Assembly (NCBI GenBank): GCA_026419785.1 | Contig: JAODTK010002665.1 | Location: 1-64,000 of the forward strand | Reading direction: 5' to 3' | Source: Sclerodactyla briareus | Taxonomy: Eukaryota > Echinodermata > Holothuroidea > Dendrochirotida > Sclerodactylidae | DNA length: 64,000 nt | Shown here: positions 23,355-33,981 of the stretch, in pieces | Layout: the number at the start of each line of letters is the position of its first letter | Numbering within the stretch: position 1 is the first letter of the stretch | Made by a program: the position numbers and the translations under genes | The notes under the pieces: model-generated | Seen by the model: only the letters and a program-made list of their open reading frames with translations | Told to the model about the DNA's origin: nothing | The model's database searches: none

Positions 23355-23690
23355 CATCGGAGAAGCTGGATTAGCTCATTAGGTACAGCTCCGGACCGCA
23401 CGATCAAAGAATTCGAGTTCAATCAATGGAAGCCCAGGTCCTTTTTCCACAGTTGCTGAGACAAGGCACCGCTGCGTTGTTTGCCAGCAGTGTAGTTGTA
23501 GTAGGTTGTGACCTAACGGGATCCTGGGTTTGTGCAGGCAGGCCAATAGGCCCCATCAGGTTATCAATGACCTGGGAATTAAGTCGCGTCGGGAGGCACT
23601 GCCTTGATACAAGCAGGTTAAAGAGATGCCAAATATAAAGTTCAAAACTGCAATCAATCATACCGGTAGCCAAGTAGTGACTTATCAATT
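23355..23690 (+). mobile_element. tRNA-derived SINE shared by A and B (copy B)
   Basis: Head ggattagctcattaggtaca with B-box-like tcgagttcaatcaa. Body caaggcaccgctgcgttgtt and ggaggcactgccttgata align with copy A at 9,640-9,765. A poly-T and poly-G run (23,289-23,324) sits directly upstream. Confidence 0.55.
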
Positions 23691-24847
23691 GATATTGAGA
23701 CCTTTTTTTTAATACAAATAAATGATAATAGTTGTCAAAAAAAAGAAAAGGCTGATGGACGGAAGAGAAATGATAGATTAAAACCTCAAAACAGTCGGTG
23801 GGATTCTTACCTTAATGTTTAATACGTCGAAATTCGGTAGGATACTTGTAGATTGTTTGAGCACGTCGTAGATAACGCGGGAAAGAAATCCGCAAACGTG
23901 TCGAGTAATACTAGCCATATATTTTTTTTTTTCAGCATTGACTTTTAAAACACAGGAATATGGTTAATCTGTATTGCTGGTCAAATATGGACATAGGCGA
24001 TAGTGGTTTTTGTATGGAATCTTTTGACACAATATTGTAATAATACTTCAATTCAAGGTTGTGGAAAACAACTACCCAAAAGGATGATGATAATAAAGTA
24101 GTTGTATATAAAACGTAACAAAAATCCGTTTAAGGATCTTGATGGATTTGAATTAGTTGATTATGTATCATAGCAGAGGTCCTAAGCGGAGCATTTATCT
24201 AAACGTCCTAATTCAACATACTCATCACTCTCCGATTTCCTTAGAGGTGATAGGAAGCAGATTTTTTTTCTAATGGAGGAAGTGCTTAGGATGGTTCCAA
24301 ATGGCGCCACCCCAAATTGAAACGATGATAATAATCACCACTCGGGTGTTGATTGTGGACTATAGACTCGGAAGAATTGTACTGTATCGCAATAAGATTG
24401 ACTGTTTGAACGATTGCTTATCAAATAGTATATGCAACAGCATCAGAGCAGTGTGTTGTTTATCCGTACATATTTGCACCAGGTTTGAGCGTTCTGTTAA
24501 ACTAGGTAGGGGGTAGTTCTTGTCTAGTCGGATCCACTACCACCATATGGAGAAAGACGGCAGGGCTTTATCATATCCGCATCTTGCCTCAAGCATCGAA
24601 GGTCTTATCGCAATGTGAACATGACATATCTTATTAGTAGATTAGCAATTATACGAAACTAATCATTAGTGGTATGTCCAGGGAAATAATATGCACAAAT
24701 ACGGGGTTAAATCACCAAGTCTACCTTCCCAGGGTTCTTCCCGTCTTCGGGTATCGGGCAGACTTCTTTCAAGTGGGGAGAATTCTTTCGAGGGGGGCAC
24801 TTACCCCCTTCCAATTCCCGGCCCATGGTGTTCCGTCTTACTATCTT

Positions 24848-25250
24848 CTAGCGAGAAGGGCAAAGAAGATACTGTTGGACTGAGACGGAATTGGATTTCT
24901 TAGTCGCACCCCTTATCATTGGAAGGATCGTGTATCCAATATCAGGGTTCGTTGGGAGGTGGGAATGGTGAAGATAGCTGCCTGATTCGCGACCGTCACC
25001 TGCGCTTTCTTTTGCGGCTATTATTAGCGCGTCTCCCGTGGCGATCATGTCCCCGTTACTGTGCGAGAAGGCTTCGGTGGGCTGGGGCGGACCTGCCGAG
25101 ACGCGCCTGAAGCTCATTGTTGTCGCAGCTCGCTGAGGTCAGGTGCGATGGATCGGCCAGGCCCAGGACTGTTCGCTTGCCCGCAGGAGCAGAGGAGCAT
25201 TAGCGGAAAAGCGGCTATAGGTGCCTCCCAGGGACGGCTCATGAGGAATG
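24848..25250 (-). other. GC-rich conserved module (copy B), minus-strand frame
   Basis: Counterpart of 12,064-12,400. The minus-strand frame from 25,117 has 90 codons and includes GDMIATGDAL, GRESGSY, PTNPDIGY and LPMIRG, aligning with copy A at spaced positions without a frameshift between DMI and PMI. The donor-like GTGAGT of copy A is deleted here. Confidence 0.3.
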
Positions 25251-25357
25251 AGTGAAAGTGATTAGTGACAAAGTTGGCTAATGAACTGTCCCAAAATAGT
25301 GATTATGGACTATAATACGACTTTGTACAGAACTTCCACTGTAAATCTAGTCACGTG

Positions 25358-25450
25358 GTTAGCACAGGCACTGAGTGGTTAATTCTGTTATAGAAGAAAC
25401 CAGGCTTACGGCCGGGAAGATTCAAGGTTGACCCAGGTCGGGTCAGAACG
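25358..25450 (+). repeat. tRNA-like block (copy B)
   Basis: Contains gtggttagcacaggcactga, then gattcaaggttgacccagg, a B-box-like run, and ggtcgggtca shared with copy A. Degraded and not a functional tRNA. Confidence 0.4.
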
Positions 25451-26211
25451 ATGGACTTTGAAACTGACTTTGAAAATGATAGTCTCGCGTCATAATTACG
25501 TAAACACTCTCATGTTCATATATACTCACGTCATGACATTTCAACGTTCGTTCGAATCAGATCAACGACGGCCCCAAATCTATCTTCATCCGACATATCT
25601 ACACCTCTATCCTATTCGTTAACCTCGTGTTTTATCCCAAGGCGAGAACAAATTCCACACTATTATATATCGTTCCTTCTATCGGTTATTCGGATGGAAC
25701 ATGTGGGCGCTTTTCCACAGTGTACTTTTGAATGAGATACTTCTCTGTAGGAGATGTTCGCAGCATTAGAATGTTTGATTTTTACAGGTCTCAGTGTAGC
25801 GGGTAGGCATTAAGGTGGTACAACCTTTCAGCAGTGCGGGACTGTTTCCTGAGTGATAAGAGAATACCTGATATTTATTCAGATATAAGAAACACGATAT
25901 TGTCAGAAAGTTAACTGTACTCCCTGGTGTTGGTTACTGAGGAACGGTTCCGGCACGAAGAATTGGTGAGAGCTGTCGTTGACCCCAATATAGTGGCTTT
26001 CCTCCTGGCAATCCGAATGCACCACTAGTGTAGTTAGATTCGTCCCTGTGCAAACCGTCCGTTAGTAAAAACACTCCCTCTGATAGGAGGGAGCAACCTG
26101 CTGAATCTGAATGACTTCAGCGCAAAAAATCGCCCCATATGGTCAGAAATTTATTTACGGAAGACTTTCAATAACTTTTACAATGCCGCGCGAAAATGAG
26201 TGAGTTATTGA

Positions 26212-26784
26212 CGAATGCTGAATTTGAAGCCTAATGTGAGCCGACAGGCCAAGTTTAAGCTATGCGCAGCGTTATTGCGACTGTTTGACATCGCCCGCAC
26301 AGTTCAGATAAATACGAAATCTTCCAAGGGGAATGAAAAAAAGAAGACCTATCTAAAACGTATGCCAAAACTTGGTGGGAGGTTGTCTAAAAAATTCCAA
26401 ACCAGATCAATGCAGTGACTTTCCACAGGTATGGCCGGTTCCCGTAATTTAGTAAAAGGAGAATCTTTTGCGCCATCACCGCCACTTGGCCCGCCCAGGA
26501 TTCAGTTCGACAGCGAACAGACGAAGAGCACAAACGTTTGTCTACGCGAATCAACGATTGGTTCAAGGGTCATTACGGCACTAGCGGGTAAACGAGGTGT
26601 GACAAAGTCAAAACGCCTGTTTCAACAGGCCAGCCACGTTCGGGCTCCTCGACTTACTAATCGAAAGTCGAAAAAGAAGGTCCGAAACTTGTTGGAATCC
26701 TGGTTCCGATATACGGATTTCCAAAAAAAAAGGTCGGGTGAGGTTGTGACTGAGTGCTCAGCTGAGGGGGGGGACACCTGGTAA
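26212..26784 (+). CDS. Basic protein frame with one internal stop
   Basis: From 26,215 the frame is open for 67 codons, has one TGA at 26,416, then in the same frame is open for another 121 codons to 26,784. A second ATG in another frame at 26,196 (MSELLTNAEFEA) abuts it. The product is rich in Lys and Arg (for example NRKSKKKVRNLLESWFRY near the C-terminus), with a proline-rich patch (SPPLGPPRI). Such basic low-complexity proteins include retrotransposon Gag/ORF1 proteins and histone-like proteins, but no diagnostic motif (CCHC, RRM) is seen. The bases before the second part (ctttccacag) look like a 3' splice site, so the TGA could be intronic. This is one of the stronger single-frame coding signals in the window. 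Confidence 0.4.
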
Positions 26785-26989
26785 TGAGATGACATTGCGG
26801 TCGATTTAAGCCCGTTTGCCAGTGTGTCCCAGCCGACTGAATCGTGTGCGCCGATTGAGAATATAAGACCCCTAACATGAGAACTTCAGTTCGATGTTAC
26901 GTATTGGTCCCGGGTGCGTATCCGTGGGAGTCAGTGCTCCGCATTGCTTCGCGTGAAAGCGAACCGAATTTTCCCAAACCAGTGATTGA

Positions 26990-27171
26990 GGGGAACACGC
27001 CCCCTCTATAGCTCCCACGAGAGCGCAGAACCTGTATTATTCGAATGAAATTATTTGAGCTTTCATTTAACAATTACCGACGGGGACACGCCCCCTCTAT
27101 AGCTCCCACGAGAGCGCAGACCTGTATTATTACGATGAAATTATTTCAGCTTTCATTTAACAATTACCTAC
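26990..27171. repeat. Two-copy tandem repeat of about 90 nt
   Basis: Copy 1 spans 26,990-27,082 and copy 2 spans 27,083-27,171. Both begin ggg(a)acacgccccctctat, continue agctcccacgagagcgcag and end tttcatttaacaattacc. Only about six differences are seen, so this duplication is far younger than the A-D array. Confidence 0.9.
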
Positions 27172-27589
27172 CCCCGATTTGCATATCTAACACAGAATCA
27201 AGTGTTATTTATCTTTAGGTTAAAAAATACCGTTGTATGGACCATTAGGGTCGGAAGGGAAGGGGGATCGGAAGTGTCCCCTTCCCTCCTTAGGAAATAC
27301 AAGATAATCTCAACTCGGGCCAGAATTTCTCGGGCTGGCTGATGTTCTCCATACCTGGATTCGAGTAAAGCTGGATTCGCGGTCGGGGGGGGCCTTTTCT
27401 CGCTCCTCTCCCAATTTGTGCACTCTCCTCCCACGACATGCATATGTGCAGGTGAGTTTTGAGACCAGTATTCGTATCCAGGAAAGTTATTTGCAAAGCG
27501 CAATATGAAATATTTAGAACAGTCATAAATCCAATCGTCATTGATTCACGAGGAAGTCAGGGACTCTTTGTACATATTTTCAGGGTGTA

Positions 27590-27800
27590 TTGTGAGTAAT
27601 GTTTGGTATGTGACGCCTGGTTTGGTGCGACATGAAAACTTGCTAGATTTCAGTTGACGGCGCTCATCACTTTATAAGTTGTTTTCCTGTTGTGCCAGGT
27701 AGGCCGGGGATCATTTGACGTCACCAGAGGTCAAAGACTTGCTTTGTGATTATTGAGACGGCAGGTCCAAAGTTGGTGTGGAGCTTTCTTCTTGTTTCTT
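27590..27800. repeat. Dispersed AGGTCA-type repeat
   Basis: Contains catttgacgtcaccagaggt followed by caaagac, and gcctggtttggtgcgacatg. Followed by a 20-A tract at about 27,873. Confidence 0.4.
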
Positions 27801-30770
27801 ACGTGAAGTACAGGGATCCTCTGTTTTTGTTGGAGATCAAATCATTATTTTGGGTTGATAGGTATTGGAGGAAAAAAAAAAAAAAAAAAAAAGAAAAAGA
27901 ATAGCCTTGTGAACACTCGATTGGTTTAACTCGATTATGCCAAAGCGGATGACTCTCCCTACCAATATGTAATGTTTTCCCCATGACTCATACATCGACC
28001 CTAATCGTCTTTTGGATCATCAGAGTTTATTTCACAAAGAGGTCACATGATGTTCAACAGAGGTCCAGCTAAAGCCTGACAGAACGGAAGTGCAGGATGA
28101 TTGTTCCAATGAAATGGAAAAAATTTTGTATAGCCTTCTCATGGGTGTACAAATGAACACTATATGTTTTGGTTCATCCTGGACAATTAATTTCCGAAGA
28201 TTTATGAACAGAGTTCTGAAGGATGTTTTGCGCTAATTGACAATATTACGTCAACCATGCATGGACAAAAAATGGTCAGTCTGAGATCTTTCAACCATAT
28301 GGCAGATGGTTGGTCCCCATAATGACCCCATATTGAGCTGTACTATTCCCTATCTGGTTCCAGCGTCTGGTATAAGAATATGAATATATCATAATTCACT
28401 AACCCTTCTGGCATCCTGTTTATTAATATGGATCAGATTAACCTTAACCTGTGTAAATAGGCCCCCTCCTCTTTCCAGGGAGTCGCACACATTTTGAAGT
28501 AATCGAACCACCAGGGCAAGGTTTATTACATACAGACAAGCACTTGAAAAGCAACCCTTGCTCAGACGAGGCTGAATTAACAAACAAGTTAGGCTGGAGC
28601 GTTTGTTTTACCTTATCGCATTCATTTTTACACGGATATATGTAGAACAGGTGATTAGACGGTCCGACGATTGACATAATGGCAGAATGACAGTGGTCTT
28701 CGCTCTGTTGCCCCTACACAGACTCTGCAGGTTTTTTGAGGATTTTATAGAAACAAGTTTGAAAAGAAAAAAGTAGGAGATGCCACTACCCATTTCATTC
28801 AACCACATCCCTTGGTGTGGGAAACATCTGGGAGCTTGCCACATTCCGTTTTGAAATTGAAATTGACCCCATATTGGCATTGTGAGGAGTTTTGTACATG
28901 TTTGATATACGATAAAACAAGGTCTACCAACGCGGGTATAGTTTATAATTCCCTCAGGTATGAACAAGAGGAACATTTATACCGATAGTGTATAAATCCA
29001 TGTGAACACCCGGGTACGTTGAATAAGGCATCGAAGTGCACTAAGTGCAAAGTTCATGCGTAAACTCATCAATTTACGAAGTACATTCCATTCCCTCTTG
29101 ATGAAGCCCTAACTCATCTGTGCAGTATTGATAATGTTTGTGTGTGCTTGTGTGTGCATGCGTGTGTCGCCTGGCTTGTTTTGCAGAGGCTGGTATCTTG
29201 TGAACACAAGAATGGCAAGATCGGATGGATAATTCCCGGGTGTCTTAGTTATGTGTACATGTACCCTATCATTTTCGGCCTGATTAAATGGGGGTAAACG
29301 AGAGTCAAAGATAGGCTTGATGAAGTCCCGACCAGCAACCCAAAATTGTTTTGAGGTCAGTTTAGGTTAGGAAATTAGTTTATAGACGATTTGTCGGGAA
29401 TGCCCAAGTTGGGCGATCATCATACATTTAAGGTGCTTATCAAGTAAATCTATTGTATATATGTTGGCCAACAGAAGCGAAGAAACAGGTGGATGCAAGC
29501 CCGCACCTCCGATGAAACGTAGTGAAGAGGGGGAACATTCTTCCGCCCTTTTGTTTGAGCCCGAAAAAATCCCTCATTTCTCGATAATGATATAACGTTC
29601 GTCAGTCTTGGAATCATGGATGGGTGGTTTTTTTTTTTTAGGTTTATATATATCAGTAATGCACCTACGTGTAATCCAAGGGCAACTTTTTTGTATTTGT
29701 AGCAAGCCGTTTGTAATCTCTGTCTGAGTCACCCCAAGTCTCTCATTTCACATACTTGACTACTGAACACTAACTATTTGTCTGTCGCCTGCTCGTTGCC
29801 CTAGATTTGATGAAAATGGTAGCGGATAAAGTTCAATGGTTCAAAGATCATTGAACATTGAACGTTATCTGAAAATCGAGATCCGCCAGTCACTGATGAC
29901 AAAGGAGCAGCACAATGATGGTAAATGTGTGTATTAGGTGTGAGTTAATTGGTAAGAATCAGGCATGGCACTCTCACGGTGGATGAGAGAATTTTAGCCT
30001 GGGGCTTTTCGGTGTTTTTTGTTCCTTGCGATAGACAAATGTACAGGGTATAGTAGGTGGGTATTAGTGTATGTGTGTGTGTGTGTAAGTGTGTGTGTTA
30101 CACTGATGGGTTACGAAGAATGAAAGGTGAATAAGACTGAACTTGGTATATAGATCTGTCATTGGTGAGAAGTGTGCCTAGTTCTCTTGGTGCGTGATCT
30201 CATAAATATTCATGCGTCGGCGGGCTTAGAAGCAAAGGTCATTGAATGACCGGTTCTGGTCGATTCCGTCTCACGTCAAAAACTGGTTTGATGAAATTAG
30301 TGAGTGCAAAGATATTATGAATTCGCCCAAGTATGTCACAGTATTTTAAGGGAGACACTCTAATCCCCACCCTTATGATTAGTAAGGAAATTATAAGAAC
30401 AACAATACAACACCGCAGTATTTATCAGCCACCCCTACACTGATTGTACACTAAAACAAGTTTTCGAGATATTGACATTTTTTATGAGTTGGCTTCTAAA
30501 GCCCGCGCCCTCGCGACTATTGATGGATCGGCACCAAAAAACATAGGGAACCTTTACTCACTATAGAGTTATGGTGATGATTTCGCATAATTATTCATGA
30601 CTGAACGGAGCCAAATAATGAAAATGCTCATCTGAAAACCAATAGGCCTGTTTCCCTCAAACTTGTTTTGTGTGAAATCAGTGAGAAGTGGTAATGAAAA
30701 ATGTTGTGGTATTGTATGTCACTACTCAGTCGGTAGTCATAGTGCGTGGACGAGTGAGTTCGACTGACAA
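27800..30770. other. Largely unassigned spacer
   Basis: Contains a 20-A run (27,873), overlapping minus-strand frames at 28,976-28,389 (up to 122 codons, unrecognised), gt-rich tracts near 29,140-29,165 and 30,065-30,100, and scattered AGGTCA-type words. No gene is supported. Confidence 0.3.
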
Positions 30771-30884
30771 GTTATGGTGAGCACCTTAAGTGGAAGACAG
30801 AAGGAGGAGTACTACCATACTCGGGTGGTGATGTGCCCCATGTATGTAAATGGTCCTTGTTTCTTTTTTCTGTTTATTACAGGT

Positions 30885-30992
30885 GTCGATTTAAATCATG
30901 AATACGCGAATACGCAATATATGGACAAACCGTATGTCCGATGTCACCCAACTTTCGATGACATCAGTGAGGTGTGCGAACAACTGCAATGA
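30885..30992 (+). other. Possible exon after a strong acceptor
   Basis: A pyrimidine-rich tract ending tctgtttattacag precedes an open stretch GVDLNHEYANTQYMDKPYVR then CHPTFDDISEVCEQLQ and a stop. It lies about 0.4 kb before module P1, in the same orientation, so it could be an upstream exon of the copy C gene. No paralog was found before P2. Unrecognised. Confidence 0.25.
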
Positions 30993-31297
30993 TGCGTATA
31001 AGCTTGTTCACAGTTACAGTTTTCCTGAGATGATAAGTTATTGCGTCGAAAAGGTCATGAAGGTAAACAATCGCAGTTTAGCGTTGACCGTTATGGTGCG
31101 AAACTGATCGGGCTGCCCAAGAATTATAATCAACACCAACATCGGTTAGCGAAAAAATATGTGATAGCCGTAAAGGAAAACGAAGCTATACGCATTATGA
31201 TTGTGGACGTTACAATGTGTGTGACAATACTTAGGCAAGAAACCACCAGGTGCCCTGGGCTCTTGTTTAAACAAGGAAACACTGGGGCAGTTGTGGG

Positions 31298-31525
31298 TTG
31301 AGAATGAGGAGAGCCGAAGTACTGCGACGGGTGTGCACTTACCTGATAACCGAAACTTCAGTTGGTAACACACAACTACCTCAGTTAATTCTTCCTATCA
31401 ACGAGCAAATGAGAAAAGATGATGTCAAGAAAAGTATTCTGTTAACAGAATTTCACTTTCAAGATGACAATGGATCAAAAACATATCCTACAATATACGC
31501 ACAGGCTAAGGCACTAGTCTGCTAA
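31298..31525 (+). other. Open frame in module P1, partly matched in P2
   Basis: Reads INEQMRKDDVKK and TEFHFQDDNGSKTYP. P2 (about 42,010-42,100) has the matching bases aacgagcaaat and tttcactttcaaaggac but is frameshifted. It precedes the Ig-like exon and could be an earlier exon. Confidence 0.25.
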
Positions 31526-31569
31526 TGTACTAGGTTAATGTGTGTTCGCACTCGCAAGGGCAACATACC

Positions 31570-31596
31570 AAAAAAAAAAAAAAAAAAAAAAAAAAA
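31570..31596. repeat. 27-A homopolymer
   Basis: Uninterrupted A run inside module P1 with no equivalent in P2. Possibly the tail of a retroposed insertion. Confidence 0.9.
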
Positions 31597-31831
31597 CAAC
31601 TAGGAGTTGGGTGAATGAAGTAAGACACATGATGGAAGAATGCCCATGTGCACCCGGGGTGATGAAACTGCTGCCTATGCTCAGTGTGAAATGGAAAATC
31701 AGTTGTATAGTTTCCTAGGGTCCCGTTTTACTGATAACTGCAATATCACTAGGAATTTCAAGTCCAGAACCTCATCACCATGCTACAATTCGTGGTACTT
31801 TCGATGTTTCGGAATGTGCTCTAAATCACAG

Positions 31832-32086
31832 AGGTGCGTCGGTCACATGTAGCAGTGACAATTTTACTATGTACCCACTGACGTTACCCGTGTTGATGGT
31901 ATTTGAATAACGAGATGATTGGATAGGAATAATACTACTGAGGATAGACTGGAATCGAAATGAATACTTGAGCGATAATTCATATTCTAATGTTTATCCT
32001 CCGGTCGTCGTTTGGTGACAGCAGTTAGGTAGAGTGCAGAGATGAAGAGAGAAACACATCAGGTCAATTCATTATTCAACTGCACG
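31832..32086 (+). pseudogene. Ig-like domain exon, broken copy (P1)
   Basis: Homolog of the exon at 42,425-42,674. It has an acceptor (ctctaaatcacag) and a donor at 32,087 (cacg|gtacgc). The VTILLC-type B strand lies at 31,856-31,873 and WYLNNEMI at 31,906-31,930, but the frame is interrupted by stops between them and again after MI. The F-strand region (32,025-32,045) reads FGDS then a stop, with a cysteine codon a few bases on. At 255 nt the length matches P2. Either it is a pseudogene exon or the assembly carries indels. Confidence 0.4.
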
Positions 32087-32249
32087 GTACGCATGATCCA
32101 CTATTTGGAGGGATCATCGTTTCGGCCATTCGCCTTTACCGTCGTTTGCCTATAACGCACCACATAGATGCGTTCAGTTGTATTGGTCAAGTGGAAATCA
32201 AGGTGAATACCCGTCTGCAACCGGAAGAAAAACCCCCCACATATATGGC

Positions 32250-32334
32250 CATAGTAAGTATGGCGCCAAATATACGAATCCGCCCTGGAAAACAGTGTCA
32301 AAGATTTGATGAGGTGTATTCACGCTTGCAAGAT
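32250..32334 (+). other. Possible second exon of the upstream module
   Basis: The block from about 32,240 to the aagatg|gt junction near 32,335 is conserved in P2 (about 42,830-42,914, ending cagatg|gtatag). In P1 it reads open, with MAPNIRIRPG and RFDEVYSRLQDG visible. P2 is frameshifted. Both copies have a GT at the same place after AGATG. There is no domain assignment, and this could be intronic sequence conserved by recent duplication alone. Confidence 0.2.
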
Positions 32335-33799
32335 GGTCGTGAGTAGAGCTGCACACTTCACTATGGAAGTGGTAATTCGCAACTTATTGGTTTGAGTTGG
32401 AGTCGCGCTTCATCAGTGGCTGTTTTTTTTTTTAAAGCTCCATTCCTCGCACGTAAAGGGAGGCGGGACGTTTAAATTTCCAGGAGAGTACGAAAGTGGT
32501 GGTTCCTCATTGATGCTCACTGCTTCGGTAGGTATTTGAGATTGATACTTGATTTGAACCAGACAAATTACTTACCCTAAATCATGCGAAATGAATGGGA
32601 CTAGCCACACATTGTTGTTCTACTGTTTTTCTGGGGACGGGGGCGGGTTACCTCCTTCGTGGTAAAATAAGCAATGTTTGGCCAAACACACAAATAAGGC
32701 AAAACTTATACAGATTCCAAATTAATGCTTTTTGTCTAAACACATTTCATACACTTTCAAATAAAATCGGGATATTCTTCCTATGCTAGCGTAGCCTGGT
32801 TATGACTGGAGTCTAAGGTATCAGATACCTAATAGCCGTATTAGTCCATCGACTTGTAAGTATGGAATCTTTATATAACACTCATACCTGTACAACACTA
32901 TCGAGAGGTGGCTATGGGATAGTGATGAAGCGGGAATGTGTTGTGGTGCAGTTGGGGCGTGTACGGGAGATTCGAAGGCTCTAACTTAAATAAAAACGGG
33001 ACTTATTGGTGGACAGTAGTCATGGAGTCATGGAGTTGTTTTTGCCATGCTAAAAATCACGGGAATTATTCAGTGGTGGCAAATATTCGAAGATATTGCG
33101 GCAAATAGGGAGTATAAGCTACAAATCTCGATGAAGTGAGTGCTCCTACCCTGCGCGAAGTATCTAAATAATTACCCGTCGCGATTTTACACGAGATTGT
33201 CAAAAAAATCTTTTTTTAATGTTTCGAAATGGTACAGGCAAATATGGGATTTCTGACACTCCATGCTCCTCATTGCCGTTTTTGTCCTCACCCTTCTGTG
33301 CCATTGTGCGGAGGCATTTCCCCTGCTGTGTGTTATGCAGAACATAACGCAAACTGAAAATTCTAAATACATAGAGGTTTACCTAACTCTTAACATTGAA
33401 CCCAAACAAATACCTTATAATCTCTGACGGAGATCGGTTAGGTATACGCACATTGTACTTACAGCGTTAAGTGAATGTGGAAGACTGGAACTAACTCTAC
33501 CACAGTCCTCGCGTAGTTCCAAGGAATACAGAGAGAGGCGAAGGTGGAAACGTACAAGTGCCCGAAGAGCAGAGTTGACCCATATCACGTCAACTTGAAC
33601 ATTCGAATGCAGCGGAACTTCATCAGTGACATGTTTTTCAATGGACCATTCATGACTAACAGCCACTTTAGTCATCTTCGGGGCGGTTATGGTGATATAA
33701 TATCTCTACCTTTGAATGTGGCGGTATTACCGTGGACAATTCCATGGTTATCGATTAAAAATCCCCATTGAGCACAAGGTATTCTAGTGATTTTTCTAG

Positions 33800-33903
33800 T
33801 TTTTGTCGATGGCTCGCTTTGCTATACTCGGTCCTGTTGGAGAAATGCGCTTGCTGTAGTTGCTTTCCATTCATTTCGACCATAGAGTGGCTTTAGTGCA
33901 TTT
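33800..33903 (+). pseudogene. Candidate transmembrane exon, shortened copy C
   Basis: Follows tgatttttctag. In the frame matching A it reads CRWLALLYSV directly into LLEKCACC, then continues open to a stop at about 33,895. About 60 nt of the hydrophobic core present in A and D is missing. What remains is too short for a full membrane helix, so if real, this copy would be secreted or defective. The juxtamembrane LEKxCxxC pattern is retained. Confidence 0.3.
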
Positions 33904-33934
33904 CGTTATTAAAATGGAAGTGTGCATTAGTCAG

Positions 33935-33981
33935 TGGTCAAACAGTAAACATGTTTAGCATGTCAAGCATGTAAAGCATGT
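33935..33981. repeat. Short tandem gcatgt repeat
   Basis: Reads acatgtttagcatgtcaagc then atgtaaagcatgt, an imperfect 10-nt unit in three copies. It is specific to copy C. Confidence 0.6.

Larger units (their letters stand above)
20600..25830 (+). repeat. Paralogous unit copy B, 5'-truncated
   Basis: Copy B starts at the equivalent of about 6,385 in copy A and continues to the equivalent of about 13,170. The 5' part, with the hydrophobic exon, is missing. Clear anchors are the microexon block at 20,780-20,830, the acceptor block at 21,370-21,395, the cctcagtgccgctgggg block at 22,710, the shared SINE head at 23,363, the GC-rich module at 24,905-25,250 and the atcagatcaacgac block at 25,556. 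A stretch rich in GT and AGGTCA half-sites (about 21,770-22,020) interrupts it relative to A and C. Copy B shares the SINE at 23,363 with copy A but lacks the SINE found at 8,505-8,850 in copy A. Confidence 0.65.
31270..32350 (+). repeat. Upstream module P1 (before copy C)
   Basis: About 1.1 kb that recurs at 41,860-42,920 in front of copy D. The shared start is aaggaaacactgg, followed by ctgcgacggg, then the Ig-like exon, its donor (ctgcacggtacg here, ctgcaaggtacg in P2), and a downstream block ending ttgcaagatggt here and ttgccagatggt in P2. A 27-A run at 31,570-31,596 is specific to P1. Because P1 and P2 stand at the same distance upstream of the hydrophobic block of their own unit, I treat them as the 5' part of the duplicated gene. 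Confidence 0.6.

Noticed and set aside
26080..26099. ctccctctgataggagggag as an intrinsic terminator
   Set aside because: It is a short hairpin without a T tract, in eukaryotic context.
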